Shown one piece after another: positions 8,836 through 19,019 of a DNA stretch of 64,000 nucleotides. Source of the DNA: Ignavibacteriales bacterium. GTDB taxonomy: Bacteria; Bacteroidota; Ignavibacteria; Ignavibacteriales; Ignavibacteriaceae. The notes below the pieces were generated by a model, which had not been told where the DNA came from, made no database searches, and was given only the letters and a program-made list of their open reading frames with translations. Each line of letters starts with the position of its first letter. The first letter of the stretch is position 1. The DNA lies in contig JADJEI010000013.1 in assembly GCA_016709155.1 (NCBI GenBank), forward strand, positions 744,001 through 808,000. Direction: 5' to 3'. The position numbers were made by a program, and so were the translations under genes.

Positions 8836-10305
8836 ATGGAATTAACTCAGTTAATAAATAGCATAAAAGTTATTAAAATTGTTGGCGAGATTCAGCGCAT
8901 TGATGTCTCTTCGATAACTTATGACTCACGGAAAGTGAAGAAAAATTCTGTCTTCGCAGCGATTAAAGGATACAAGTCAGACGGACATAAATTTATTCTA
9001 GAAGCTGTAAGCAAGGGGGCAGTAGCGGTGATACTCGAAGATGAGACTAACGCGCCCGATAATATTTTTATTCAAGAAAAAGTATTAAAAATATTAGTTA
9101 AAAATTCCCGGAAGGCTATGGCGGAAATATCGAACGTCTTCTTTAAAGAGCCGTCGAAAAAGTTAAAACTTTTTGGTATAACGGGAACCAATGGAAAAAC
9201 CACCACGAGTTATATTATCAGAAATATTTTAGAAACAGCGGGTGAAAAAACCGGATTGCTCGGAACTATTTCCAACTTTATCGGCAATAAGGAAATTAGT
9301 TCTACATTAACAACACCCGAATCCAACGAATTAAACGAACTTCTTTTTGAAATGTACTCTGAGGGATGTTCAAGCGCAGTAATGGAAGTTTCCTCGCATT
9401 CGCTTGTATTGAATCGGGTTCACGATATTCATTTTGAATATGCTGTGTTCACAAATCTAACTACCGACCATTTAGATTTTCATCAGAACTCTCAAAATTA
9501 TTTCCAAGCTAAAAAAATCCTTTTTGATAATCTAGGTGCCGGCTCCAAAAGCGTCTATAATTTTGATGATCAATTCGGAGAAAAAATTATTTCCGATAGC
9601 CGGGCTAAATGCTATTCTTATGGCGCCGCAACAAATTCTGATTTCCATATTATGGATATTAATTTTGATCTAAACGGAACAAGATTTACCATTGAACATA
9701 AAAATCATAGCTATTCAATTTCCACCAGCCTCATTGGTGAATTTAATGCTTACAATGTTTGTGCTGCTTTTGCAATTACTTTATTAGCCGGAATTGATAC
9801 AGAAAAAATTCTTCTTGGAATTAAAACTACCCCCCAGGTGCCGGGCAGGTTTGAAGTGCTGTCTAATGCTGATAAAAAAGTAATTATAGATTACTCTCAC
9901 ACTCCTGATAGTTTATTAAAAGCGCTCCAAACAATTCGAAAACTCTCAAGCGGCTCACGACCTGTGTACACTGTGTTTGGCTGCGGAGGCGACCGCGATC
10001 AAACAAAGCGTGCTGAAATGGGTCGTATTGCTTCATCACTAAGTGATAAAGTTATCATCACGTCGGATAACCCCAGAAGTGAAGATCCTATCCAGATAAT
10101 AGAAATGATACGATCAGGAATCACATCAGAAAACTTTAGCGTTATTGAGGATAGAGAAATGGCAATTAAAAGTGCAATTGAGAAAGCAGAAAAAAATGCC
10201 GTTATACTTATTGCAGGAAAAGGACACGAAGCCTACCAGGAAATAAAAGGCAAACGTATTTCGTTTAATGATAAACTTAAAGCGCAGCACTATTTATCAA
10301 GATGA
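8836..10305 (+). CDS. murE: UDP-MurNAc-L-Ala-D-Glu:meso-diaminopimelate ligase MurE
   Basis: 489 residues with the three Mur ligase domains. The P-loop is GTNGKTTT (about 117-124); SSHSL and the central ATPase domain follow. DNPRSEDP at about 411 is the motif that selects meso-diaminopimelate rather than lysine, so the wall is predicted to be of the DAP type. It adds the third residue of the stem peptide. It starts directly after ftsI and overlaps murF by four bases. Confidence 0.95.
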   Translation: MELTQLINSIKVIKIVGEIQRIDVSSITYDSRKVKKNSVFAAIKGYKSDGHKFILEAVSKGAVAVILEDETNAPDNIFIQEKVLKILVKNSRKAMAEISNVFFKEPSKKLKLFGITGTNGKTTTSYIIRNILETAGEKTGLLGTISNFIGNKEISSTLTTPESNELNELLFEMYSEGCSSAVMEVSSHSLVLNRVHDIHFEYAVFTNLTTDHLDFHQNSQNYFQAKKILFDNLGAGSKSVYNFDDQFGEKIISDSRAKCYSYGAATNSDFHIMDINFDLNGTRFTIEHKNHSYSISTSLIGEFNAYNVCAAFAITLLAGIDTEKILLGIKTTPQVPGRFEVLSNADKKVIIDYSHTPDSLLKALQTIRKLSSGSRPVYTVFGCGGDRDQTKRAEMGRIASSLSDKVIITSDNPRSEDPIQIIEMIRSGITSENFSVIEDREMAIKSAIEKAEKNAVILIAGKGHEAYQEIKGKRISFNDKLKAQHYLSR

Positions 10306-11693
10306 AAAATATTTCTATTACACTACAGGATTTGTTTGATTTAAAAGGAGCAGAGATAATTAATCCTCAGTTGTATAAAAGTGCGAATAATGTTTCAACA
10401 GACTCACGTGCTTTGAAAAAAAATTCAATATTCATTGCCATTAAAGGAGAGAGATTTGATGGGCATAAATTTATTGAACAAGCTATTAAAAATGGTGCTT
10501 CAACCATCATTGTCGAGAAAAAGAAAATTCGTGAATTACCTGAATTGGATTGTACAATTGTTGTTGTTCCAAATACAATAAAGGCTCTTGGTGAATTAGC
10601 AAAGTCTTGGCGAAATAAATTAAATGCAAAGGTCATTGGGATAACAGGAAGCAGCGGGAAAACAACTCTTAAAGAAATGATTGCGTCTATTTTATCGGAA
10701 AAATTTAAAGTGAGCAAAACTTTTTTAAATGATAATAATCATATCGGCGTTCCACTTACCATCCTCAATACAAAGGGGAGTGATGAAATATTAGTCGCTG
10801 AATTAGGCAGTAATCATTTCGGTGAAATAGAATACACAGCAAGTATTCTACGACCGGATTTAGCTTTAGTTACCAATATTGGAAATTCTCATTTGGAATT
10901 CCTCCATTCAAAAAAAGAAGTTTTGAAAGAAAAATCCTCTCTACTTAAAATTACAGATATTAATGGTGGGTTATCCTTTATTAATAATGATGATAATTTG
11001 TTGAAAAATTATTCTCGTAAATTATCCAACACCATAAGTTACGGGTTTGATAATTATTCTGACATCAACGGAAAAATCTTAGAGTATGATCATGATGGTA
11101 AAGCAATACTCGTTATACAAGGGATGGGGAAGAAACTAAAAATAGTTTCGCCGCTGCCTGGTGAACACAATGCACATAATTTGCTTGCTGCATTGTCTGT
11201 TGCACTATCATTAAGAATGACTAAATCAGAGATATTAAACGGAATTAAAAAAATTACAGCCACACCCAAAAGATTTAACATCATCAAACTTCCTCACGTA
11301 GTTTTAATTGATGATACGTACAATGCGAATCCAGAATCAGTTGCCTTCGCGATAGACACAATAAATAAATTTAATTCCGGACTGAATAAAGTTTTGATAC
11401 TTGGGGATATGCTTGAACTGGGTTCACGGACGGATGAACTACATGCATCACTTTCTGATCAGATAAAAAAAAATAAAGCCATGCGTGTTTTACTGATTGG
11501 AAAATTGATGAAACACCTTTATCTGAAATTAATTGAATTAAAAATAAAATCATTTTATTTCAACACAAGATCACAATTGAATAAATACCTTGCTGCGGAA
11601 CAATTTCGTGATACAGTAATTCTTATAAAAGGATCTCGCGGAATGAAAATGGAGGAGTTTGTTGACGTAATCAAGAGGGGGGCAGCGAAATAA
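10302..11693 (+). CDS. murF: UDP-MurNAc-tripeptide:D-Ala-D-Ala ligase MurF
   Basis: 463 residues. It adds D-Ala-D-Ala to the UDP-MurNAc-tripeptide. The ATP loop is GSSGKTTLKEM (about 113-123), and DDTYNANPESV near 328 is a MurF signature. Domain order and length are normal. ATGA overlap with murE upstream; its stop shares a base with the mraY start. No D-Ala-D-Ala ligase gene is seen within the cluster. Confidence 0.95.
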   Translation: MKNISITLQDLFDLKGAEIINPQLYKSANNVSTDSRALKKNSIFIAIKGERFDGHKFIEQAIKNGASTIIVEKKKIRELPELDCTIVVVPNTIKALGELAKSWRNKLNAKVIGITGSSGKTTLKEMIASILSEKFKVSKTFLNDNNHIGVPLTILNTKGSDEILVAELGSNHFGEIEYTASILRPDLALVTNIGNSHLEFLHSKKEVLKEKSSLLKITDINGGLSFINNDDNLLKNYSRKLSNTISYGFDNYSDINGKILEYDHDGKAILVIQGMGKKLKIVSPLPGEHNAHNLLAALSVALSLRMTKSEILNGIKKITATPKRFNIIKLPHVVLIDDTYNANPESVAFAIDTINKFNSGLNKVLILGDMLELGSRTDELHASLSDQIKKNKAMRVLLIGKLMKHLYLKLIELKIKSFYFNTRSQLNKYLAAEQFRDTVILIKGSRGMKMEEFVDVIKRGAAK

Positions 11694-12802
11694 TGCTCTA
11701 CTATCTCTTTGACTACATAAATAAAAATTTTAACCCGCCGGGTTTTGATATTTTTCGATTTCTGACATTCCGTTCAGCACTTGCTGCAATTACAGCGCTC
11801 ACATTAGCACTCATACTAAGCCCAAAGATTATTGCTATTCTTCAGAAGAATCAAATTGGTGAAGCAAAAAAAATAGACGGTCCAAAGTTTCACTGGTCAA
11901 AAGCAGGCACACCAACCATGGGGGGAATAATCGTAATTATTTCCGTAGTTGTTCCTGTAATTCTATGGGCAGATATCAAAAGCACCTACATTATTTTAAT
12001 CTTAGCCGGCACACTTTGGTTAAGTGCTGTTGGGTTTCTTGATGACTACTTAAAAGTAATTAAAAAATTTCCAAACGGATTAATAGGGAGATATAAACTG
12101 TTAGGTCAAATATTAATTGGTTTGGTAGTTGGCAGTGCAATTTATTTTCTTCCTGAATTTAAAGATTACGCCACTTTAACTACAGTGCCGTTTTTAAAGA
12201 ATGTAAATTTAGATTTTTCTGTTCTGTACATCCCGGTTGTTGTTTTTATAATTACTGCAACATCAAACGCAGTTAATCTAACCGATGGGCTTGATGGACT
12301 TGCAATCGGAATTATTGCAATTGTAATGATCGCATTAGCACTTCTTAGTTACTTCAGTGGGAATGCCATATTCTCAAATTATCTCAACATTATTTATTTA
12401 CCGGGCAGCGGGGAGTTAACAGTGTATGTCTCAGCTTTAGTTGGAGCTTCACTTGGTTTTTTGTGGTACAATTCCTATCCTGCTCAGGTATTCATGGGCG
12501 ATACAGGGTCACTTGCACTTGGAGGTGCATTCGGGATTTTAGCTGTGTTGATCAAAAAAGAATTATTCATCCCCATCCTTGGCGGTATATTTTTTATCGA
12601 AACCATATCTGTAATTATTCAACGTGTTTATTTCAAATACACCAAGAAAAAATATGGTGAAGGCAAAAGAGTTTTTAAAATGGCTCCAATACATCATCAC
12701 TTCGAAATGAAAGGTTGGGCTGAACCCAAAATCGTAATGAGGTTTTATATCATCGCAATTGTTTTAGCAATTATAAGCCTCGTTTCATTTAAGATAAGAT
12801 AA
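11693..12802 (+). CDS. mraY: Phospho-MurNAc-pentapeptide transferase MraY
   Basis: A 369-residue multi-pass membrane enzyme that transfers phospho-MurNAc-pentapeptide to undecaprenyl phosphate, making lipid I. Visible motifs are GTPTMGG, the DD pair in GFLDDYLK, NAVNLTDGLDGLA, FMGDTGSLALGG and the cytoplasmic APIHHHFE. About ten hydrophobic segments are apparent. It begins in the murF stop and ends in the murD start, each sharing one base. Confidence 0.95.
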   Translation: MLYYLFDYINKNFNPPGFDIFRFLTFRSALAAITALTLALILSPKIIAILQKNQIGEAKKIDGPKFHWSKAGTPTMGGIIVIISVVVPVILWADIKSTYIILILAGTLWLSAVGFLDDYLKVIKKFPNGLIGRYKLLGQILIGLVVGSAIYFLPEFKDYATLTTVPFLKNVNLDFSVLYIPVVVFIITATSNAVNLTDGLDGLAIGIIAIVMIALALLSYFSGNAIFSNYLNIIYLPGSGELTVYVSALVGASLGFLWYNSYPAQVFMGDTGSLALGGAFGILAVLIKKELFIPILGGIFFIETISVIIQRVYFKYTKKKYGEGKRVFKMAPIHHHFEMKGWAEPKIVMRFYIIAIVLAIISLVSFKIR

Positions 12803-14148
12803 TGGAAATAAAAGGTAAAAATATTTCAGTGATTGGTGCTGTAAGAAGCGGAATTGGCGCTGCTAAGTTGATAAAAAAACTTGGTGGAATTCCATTCGTA
12901 AGCGACAGTTCTGATACTGAAAAACTGCGTCAATCAGTGCAATCGCTCACTGATGAAAATATTGATTTTGAACTTGGAGTTCATACCGATAAAGTTTACA
13001 ATTGCACATTGATGATTGTAAGCCCCGGGGTGCCTTCTGATTCTTTTGTTGTTAAAAAAGCACTATCAAAAAAAATAAAAGTGATTTCTGAAATAGAATT
13101 AGCGGCAGCATTTTGTAAAGGAAATATTATTGCAATCACCGGCACCAATGGTAAAACAACAACTACTACATTATGCGGCTACGTTTTTAATCATTGTGGA
13201 AAAAAAACTTATACAGCAGGTAACATTGGAATTGCATTTTCTGAAATAGCTTTGGATGTAAATAAAGATGAGTTTGTCGCTCTTGAAGTTTCAAGTTTCC
13301 AACTAGACTTTATTGAAAAATTTAAACCAAAAGTTGCAATCATTCTAAACATTACGCCTGACCACTTGAATAGATATGAAAATAAATATGAAAACTATGC
13401 TTTATCTAAATTAAAAATATTTGAGAATCAGGATCACTCAGATTTTTTAATCATGAATAGAGATTCAAAAGATTTAATGAACTTCTTCAAAAGTTCTGGA
13501 AGTGTAATTGTTAACTTTTCAACCTCAACTAAAATGTCTGACGGCTGCTGGTATGAAAATGAAACTGTCAGTTTTCAATTAAGCGGTTATGAGAAATTTA
13601 ATTGCAGACGCGGTGATATTTCTCTGCCCGGTGAACATAATTTATCGAACGCCATGGCTGTAATTTGTGCTGCTAAAATATTTGGATTGAATTCTGCTAA
13701 AATTATTGAAGCATTAAAACTATTTAAAGGGGTGGAGCACAGACTTGAATTCGTACGTGAAATTGATGGTGTGGAATACATTAATGATTCAAAAGGAACC
13801 AACGTTGATTCTGTTTGGTTTGCTCTTAGGAGTTTTGATTCGCCTATCTTTTTAATTCTTGGCGGACAGGATAAGGGAAATGACTACAATCAAATAAAAG
13901 ATTTAGTAATTGAAAACGTAAAAAAGATTTTTGCAATCGGTTCATCAGCAGAAAAGGTTTTTAATTTCTTTCACGCTTTTGTCAAAGTTGAAATAAAAGA
14001 ATCTTTGCAATCAGCAGTCTTATCTGCAAATCAGGAAGCCAGAGAAGGGGAAATAGTTTTGCTCTCTCCAGCATGTGCAAGTTTTGATATGTTTGATAAT
14101 TATGAGCACAGGGGAAAAGTCTTTAAGGAAGCAGTATTTAATTTATAA
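12802..14148 (+). CDS. murD: UDP-MurNAc-L-Ala:D-Glu ligase MurD
   Basis: 448 residues. It adds D-glutamate to UDP-MurNAc-L-Ala. The N-terminal UDP-binding fold has IGAVRSGIGAAKLIKK, the ATP loop is GTNGKTTTTTL (about 113-123), and HRLEFVREIDGVEYINDSKGTN marks the start of the third domain. Length is normal and the gene is coupled to both neighbours by one-base overlaps. Confidence 0.94.
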   Translation: MEIKGKNISVIGAVRSGIGAAKLIKKLGGIPFVSDSSDTEKLRQSVQSLTDENIDFELGVHTDKVYNCTLMIVSPGVPSDSFVVKKALSKKIKVISEIELAAAFCKGNIIAITGTNGKTTTTTLCGYVFNHCGKKTYTAGNIGIAFSEIALDVNKDEFVALEVSSFQLDFIEKFKPKVAIILNITPDHLNRYENKYENYALSKLKIFENQDHSDFLIMNRDSKDLMNFFKSSGSVIVNFSTSTKMSDGCWYENETVSFQLSGYEKFNCRRGDISLPGEHNLSNAMAVICAAKIFGLNSAKIIEALKLFKGVEHRLEFVREIDGVEYINDSKGTNVDSVWFALRSFDSPIFLILGGQDKGNDYNQIKDLVIENVKKIFAIGSSAEKVFNFFHAFVKVEIKESLQSAVLSANQEAREGEIVLLSPACASFDMFDNYEHRGKVFKEAVFNL

Positions 14149-15302
14149 TGAAAAAATTAGCAATAACCATATTTGTTTCTTCATTCGCATTAATGATGCT
14201 TGGACTTGTTATGGTAATGAGTGCAAGTTCGACTTACAGCGCACTAAAGTTTGATAATACGTTCTACCTTTTTGATGAACATATTAAAAAAGTAGCAATT
14301 GGGTTAGTCTTTTTATTTGCTGCTGCTATAGTACCTTATAATTACTATAAACGAATTGCTAAACCTGCAATATTCGTTACAACAGTTTTGCTCGTATTAA
14401 CACTGATCCTATCCGTCAGTCTCAAAGGGGCAAGCAGGTGGTTGTCGGTCGGTGGTTTCACTTTCCAGCCTTCAGACCTGGCAAGATTGGTGCTGATAAT
14501 ATATCTCGCATATTTTATTGAGAAAAAGGAAGAGGTAATAAAAAGTTTTAAATATGGATACTCAATTGCTATTGCGTGGATAGCAGGTATTGCCTTGCTA
14601 ATCTTAGCTCAACCAAATGTCAGCAGTGCCACTCTAATCAGTTTTATTGGAATTATGGTTTTATATGTGGGTGGGGCAAATGGAAAACATATAGCTGCAA
14701 CTTTAGTCCCGGGAATTTTATTTGGCGGCGGTATGGCAATGGTGTTTTCTCATTCAAGGGAAAGAATTATGGATTATGTTAATTCAATGCTTAATGGTAC
14801 GCCATTAAACGATCAGGTTAAGCAAGCATTAAGAGGATTTGGCAGCGGCGGTATTTTCGGAGTCGGAATCGGACACAGTCAGCAGAGCAACTTATTTTTA
14901 CCCGAGGCTTATGGCGATTTTATTTTTGCAATTATTGGAGAAGAAGCCGGTTTTGTAGGAGCATTTCTAGTAATTGCTTGCTTCTTCACGATTTTCTTTT
15001 GTGGAATAATGATTGCAAAAAAAACTAAAGATAAATTTGGACAGTTGCTTGCATTTGGCATCACGCTAAACATTTCAATTTTTGCATTTGCAAATATGCT
15101 GGTAGCTACCGGAATGATTCCCACCACAGGATTACCACTCCCTTTCATAAGTTACGGCGGTACCTCATTGATTTTTATTTCTATTTCGACGGGCATTTTG
15201 ATGAACATTGCATTTACAAATGCCTTAATAATTAATAAGGAACGAGTTGTAAATAATACATCACCAGTAAACGAAGAATTGGTTAATGAATTCTCAAAAT
15301 AA
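14148..15302 (+). CDS. ftsW: Septal peptidoglycan glycosyltransferase FtsW
   Basis: A 384-residue SEDS-family membrane protein with about ten hydrophobic segments. Signature stretches are GASRWLSVGGFTFQPSDLAR and, near the C-terminus, TGLPLPFISYGGTSL. It polymerises septal glycan together with FtsI. The last 17 bases overlap the start of murG. Confidence 0.94.
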   Translation: MKKLAITIFVSSFALMMLGLVMVMSASSTYSALKFDNTFYLFDEHIKKVAIGLVFLFAAAIVPYNYYKRIAKPAIFVTTVLLVLTLILSVSLKGASRWLSVGGFTFQPSDLARLVLIIYLAYFIEKKEEVIKSFKYGYSIAIAWIAGIALLILAQPNVSSATLISFIGIMVLYVGGANGKHIAATLVPGILFGGGMAMVFSHSRERIMDYVNSMLNGTPLNDQVKQALRGFGSGGIFGVGIGHSQQSNLFLPEAYGDFIFAIIGEEAGFVGAFLVIACFFTIFFCGIMIAKKTKDKFGQLLAFGITLNISIFAFANMLVATGMIPTTGLPLPFISYGGTSLIFISISTGILMNIAFTNALIINKERVVNNTSPVNEELVNEFSK

Positions 15303-16389
15303 AAAATATAAATTCTTATTTGCCGGGGGCGGCACAGGCGGTCATCTATTTCCTGCTATCGCTGTTGCTGATAAAATTAAATCCATTGCACCAGATTCGG
15401 AAGTATTATTTATCGGTACAAAATCAAAAATAGAAGGAAGGGTTGTTCCAAAACTTGGTTATAAGTTTAAATCAATTTGGATTAAAGGTTTTGCACGAAA
15501 ATTATCACCTGAAAATATTTTATTTCCTTTGAGATTAATCATTTCCGTCATACAGTCGCTTGTGATTAATCTTAAATTCAAACCTGTTGTTGCTATTGGC
15601 ACGGGGGGATATGTTTCCGGCCCTGCTATTTTTGCAGCTTATAAAACAGGCGCCAAAGTATTTTTACTTGAACAGAATAGCTTCCCGGGAATTACTACCC
15701 GCCTCCTTGAAAAATATGCTGATGAAATACATTTAAGTTTTGAAGATTCAAAAAAATATTTTAAGAATAAAAATAAACTTTTCATTACGGGCAATCCGAT
15801 TCGCGAAACACTCGGTTCTATCACTAAAACTGAAGCATTGAGAAAGTTCAATCTTCAAACAAATCTTAAAACTCTTCTAATACTCGGCGGAAGCCTTGGC
15901 GCTGATTCAATCAATAAAACTTTAGCCGCAAATATTTTATTGCTGAAGGAAAAAAACTTGCAGGTTATTTGGCAAACTGGTAGTGAGTATTATGAAAGCT
16001 ATAAAAAATTTTTTGATGATCAGATTAAAGTCCTTCCGTTTTTAGATGACATGAATGCAGCTTATGCTGCTTGTGATTTGTTATTAGCCAGGGCGGGGGC
16101 TACTACTATTGCAGAAATTCTTTTACTGGGCGTTCCCTCTATATTGGTTCCCTCACCCAATGTAGCAGGGAACCACCAGTACTTCAACGCCAAATCACTT
16201 TCTGATCACGAAGCAATTATTTTATTAGACGATAAAAATTTAAAGGAAAAATTTTTCAGCTCGATAATTTCAACTATTTTTGACAGCGAAAAACTATTTC
16301 ACTTGAAGAATAAATCTCTTGAATTGGCAAAACCCAATGCAACTACCATTATTGCCGAACGCATTATTCAAAAGGCGGGGTGTGCATGA
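15286..16389 (+). CDS. murG: UDP-GlcNAc:lipid I N-acetylglucosaminyltransferase MurG
   Basis: 367 residues. It makes lipid II on the inner face of the membrane. It has the GGGTGGHLFPA loop (about 14-24), GSLGADSIN in the second domain, and RAGATTIAEILLLGVPSILVPSP near 263-285, all MurG/GT28 signatures. The start ATG at 15286 lies inside the end of ftsW; later in-frame starts would remove the glycine loop. Confidence 0.95.
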   Translation: MNSQNKKYKFLFAGGGTGGHLFPAIAVADKIKSIAPDSEVLFIGTKSKIEGRVVPKLGYKFKSIWIKGFARKLSPENILFPLRLIISVIQSLVINLKFKPVVAIGTGGYVSGPAIFAAYKTGAKVFLLEQNSFPGITTRLLEKYADEIHLSFEDSKKYFKNKNKLFITGNPIRETLGSITKTEALRKFNLQTNLKTLLILGGSLGADSINKTLAANILLLKEKNLQVIWQTGSEYYESYKKFFDDQIKVLPFLDDMNAAYAACDLLLARAGATTIAEILLLGVPSILVPSPNVAGNHQYFNAKSLSDHEAIILLDDKNLKEKFFSSIISTIFDSEKLFHLKNKSLELAKPNATTIIAERIIQKAGCA

Positions 16390-16871
16390 CTAATTTAGAG
16401 AATCACAGCAGTAGAATATTTAAATACAAGATGTCATTTTATTATCAATCTACTATAATCTATTTCAGTGTGTTCTGTATTTATCTTTTAATACGCGAAG
16501 AATTTGTTGAGAACTCATTCACACTCATTATTAAAGATCCTATACTTTATGCATTGGCATTGATTGTTATCATTTCTATAGCATCATTGTTCTATAACCT
16601 GATATTAAACAGGCATCTTCAAGTATCTGAACAAGAAATATCTTTTATTAAAAGAAACAAAAAGAAGTCATTCAATTTTAAAGATATAAAAAATATAAAA
16701 ATCATTCGATCTCAAAACATAAGTATAGGTAAGTCATCACAGTTAATCAAGATTGCCGTTTCGGGAAGAAGAAAACCTGTGACTATTCGACCCTCCTATT
16801 ATGAAAACGAGAATCAACTAATTGAAATATTTCAATCACTTAAAAATGAGTTAGTCTCCGACAATGTTTAA
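16386..16871 (+). CDS. Unknown membrane protein with PH-like domain, inserted between murG and murC
   Basis: 161 residues from the ATG at 16386, which overlaps the murG stop (ATGA). A GTG two codons upstream is in frame but adds nothing. Two hydrophobic segments (about 21-36 and 54-75) are followed by a basic soluble domain with QEISFIKRNKKKSFNFKDI...IKI, a strand-rich pattern like the bacterial PH domains of small two-helix membrane proteins. I know no usual division-cluster gene at this place. It overlaps murC by eight bases, so it is translated with the cluster and may act at the membrane in wall synthesis; that role is inference. Confidence 0.7.
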   Translation: MTNLENHSSRIFKYKMSFYYQSTIIYFSVFCIYLLIREEFVENSFTLIIKDPILYALALIVIISIASLFYNLILNRHLQVSEQEISFIKRNKKKSFNFKDIKNIKIIRSQNISIGKSSQLIKIAVSGRRKPVTIRPSYYENENQLIEIFQSLKNELVSDNV

Positions 16872-18234
16872 AAATATTCGCAAAATACATTTCGTAGGAA
16901 TTGGAGGAATCGGCATGAGCGGGATTGCCGAAATTCTGTGGAGTCAGGGATTCATCATCTCAGGTTCGGATAGAAGTTTGACCGGAGTTACAAAACGACT
17001 TAGCGATCTTGGAATTAAAATTTATGAAGGTCATTCACCGGAAAATATTCAGGATATAGATGTGCTGGTTTATTCTTCTGCAGTAAGTGTAGATAACCCG
17101 GAAGTAAAAGCGGCAATTGAAAAGAAAATTCCTATTATAAAACGCAGTGAAATGCTTGCTGAAACCATGAGGATGAAGTATGGAATTGGTATAGCCGGAA
17201 CACACGGTAAAACTACAACTACTTCAATGGTTGGGTTAGTACTTACAGCAGGGGGGATAGATCCTACAATCATTGTTGGTGGAAAATTAAGCGGACTCGG
17301 CGGGACTAATGCAAGGCTTGGCAAAGGTGAATTTATCGTTGTTGAAGCAGATGAGTTTGATAGAACTTTCTTAAAGCTTACACCCACCATTGCTGCACTC
17401 ACTACATTAGAAAGCGAGCACCTGGATACTTATAAGGATCTTAATGATATAAAGGGTGCGTTTATAGAATTTGCAAACAAAGTTCCATTCTATGGTTTTG
17501 TGGTTTTGTGCCTTGATGAACCGGCACTGCAGGACATAATCCCGCAAATAAACAAAAAGATTTTTACTTATGGCTTAACAACTCAAGCTGATATCCGTGC
17601 AGTTGATATCGAGCATTCAGAATTTAATTCTACGTTTAAAGTAAAATATTTCGGTGAAGATATCGGCAAAATTACTCTTCAAGTACCGGGAATACATAAT
17701 GTAAAAAATTCTTTAGTTGCAGTGTGTGTAGCTAAAGAATTAGGTATTGATTTTCAAGTAATTAAAAAAGCACTTGAATCTTTTACAGGTGTTTACCGTC
17801 GTTTCGAAATAAAATACAATAAGGAAATTTTAGTAATAGATGATTATGCTCACCACCCAACTGAGACGAGTGCCACACTTGCCGCAATCCGTGCAGGATG
17901 GAGCAGAAGGTTAGTAGCTGTATTTCAGCCTCATTTATACAGCCGCACAAGAGATTTTTATCAGGAGTTTGGAAGATCATTTTTAAACTCGGATGTTTTC
18001 ATCTGCACTGATGTTTATCCTGCACGCGAAGAAGCGATTGAAGGAATTTCCGGACAAATGATTGCGGATGTTGCAAAAAAAATTGGTCATAAAAATGTTA
18101 TTTATGTTGAAGACAAGCATGATCTGCCAATAGTACTTGCACAGATTAAAAAGGAGGGTGATATTATTGTGACAATGGGTGCAGGTGATATTTGGAAATA
18201 CGGCGAGAAATTTGTAGAAACTTTAACATCTTAA
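16864..18234 (+). CDS. murC: UDP-N-acetylmuramate:L-alanine ligase MurC
   Basis: 456 residues. It adds the first amino acid, L-Ala, to UDP-MurNAc. It has HFVGIGGIGMSGIAEIL at the start, the ATP loop GTHGKTTTTSM (about 114-124), VEADEFDRTF and DDYAHHPTE near 326. Domain order and length are normal. The usual fusion or neighbour MurB is not seen here. Confidence 0.95.
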   Translation: MFKNIRKIHFVGIGGIGMSGIAEILWSQGFIISGSDRSLTGVTKRLSDLGIKIYEGHSPENIQDIDVLVYSSAVSVDNPEVKAAIEKKIPIIKRSEMLAETMRMKYGIGIAGTHGKTTTTSMVGLVLTAGGIDPTIIVGGKLSGLGGTNARLGKGEFIVVEADEFDRTFLKLTPTIAALTTLESEHLDTYKDLNDIKGAFIEFANKVPFYGFVVLCLDEPALQDIIPQINKKIFTYGLTTQADIRAVDIEHSEFNSTFKVKYFGEDIGKITLQVPGIHNVKNSLVAVCVAKELGIDFQVIKKALESFTGVYRRFEIKYNKEILVIDDYAHHPTETSATLAAIRAGWSRRLVAVFQPHLYSRTRDFYQEFGRSFLNSDVFICTDVYPAREEAIEGISGQMIADVAKKIGHKNVIYVEDKHDLPIVLAQIKKEGDIIVTMGAGDIWKYGEKFVETLTS

Positions 18235-18236
18235 AA

Positions 18237-19019
18237 ATGTCAGAAGCAAATAAAAATATATTACCAACAGCAATTCTGGGAACGATATTATTCGGAATAA
18301 TCTATATAGTATTATTTACAAACGATGTTTATTCAGAAGGAATAATTAAAATGGTTGAAATAAAAAACAATCGTTTACTTTCGGCCGAAGATTATTTGGC
18401 TTTTACTAATATGAATAATTCAGTTTCGATTGAGGAAATTCCTCTGCCAATTATCAAAACAAGATTCGCGAAACACCCTTACATAAAAACAACTGACGTA
18501 TTGCGCAGCGGATCAGAAAAAGTAGAAATAAATATTACCGAGAAAAATATTGTTGCAGTAATATTGAAAGATGGAAACTCTTTCTTCATCACTGATGAAT
18601 TTCAAATATTGTCAGTTCTAACCAACACACAATTACTTGCGTTTCCATTACTCACAAACTTAAAGGATGAAAAAAGAATAATTCCTGGGATAGTTTACAG
18701 AACGGATGAGATTCTCGAAGCATTCAAAATTATTGAAGCTGCCAGGCTGACTAATGAAAATATCGCTTCAAAACTTTCAGAAATAAATTTTAGAAACGGT
18801 GGTGATATTATACTAAGATTTTCCGGTATAGATTGTCCTGTGATATTTGGTCGTAATGAAGAAGCAAAAAAAATGGTTTACCTCGACATTATGTGGAATG
18901 AAATGCTTGACTCGAAAAAAATATTCATTGAAAGTAATTACATTGACTTGCGGTTTTCTAAAGATATTTACGTTGCTAAAAGCAGTTGCCGGCGAACATA
19001 TAACAAGTATGCGGCATAG
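18237..19019 (+). CDS. ftsQ: Cell division protein FtsQ, C-terminus probably replaced
   Basis: 260 residues as read from ATG 18237 (an upstream in-frame start at 18192 lies inside murC and is not needed). It has a short cytoplasmic head, one membrane segment (about 12-30), and a periplasmic part with the POTRA-like region and the FtsQ-typical end YIDLRFSKDIYV. After VAK the reading runs into DNA that belongs to ftsA in another frame, so the last ten or so residues (SSCRRTYNKYAA) look like an artefact of the junction described under ftsA. FtsQ links the cytoplasmic ring to FtsL/FtsB and the synthases. Confidence 0.85.
   Translation: MSEANKNILPTAILGTILFGIIYIVLFTNDVYSEGIIKMVEIKNNRLLSAEDYLAFTNMNNSVSIEEIPLPIIKTRFAKHPYIKTTDVLRSGSEKVEINITEKNIVAVILKDGNSFFITDEFQILSVLTNTQLLAFPLLTNLKDEKRIIPGIVYRTDEILEAFKIIEAARLTNENIASKLSEINFRNGGDIILRFSGIDCPVIFGRNEEAKKMVYLDIMWNEMLDSKKIFIESNYIDLRFSKDIYVAKSSCRRTYNKYAA

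Noticed and set aside
18847..18981. Upstream extension of the ftsA frame
   Set aside because: This is the shadow of ftsQ in another frame and does not resemble an FtsA N-terminus.
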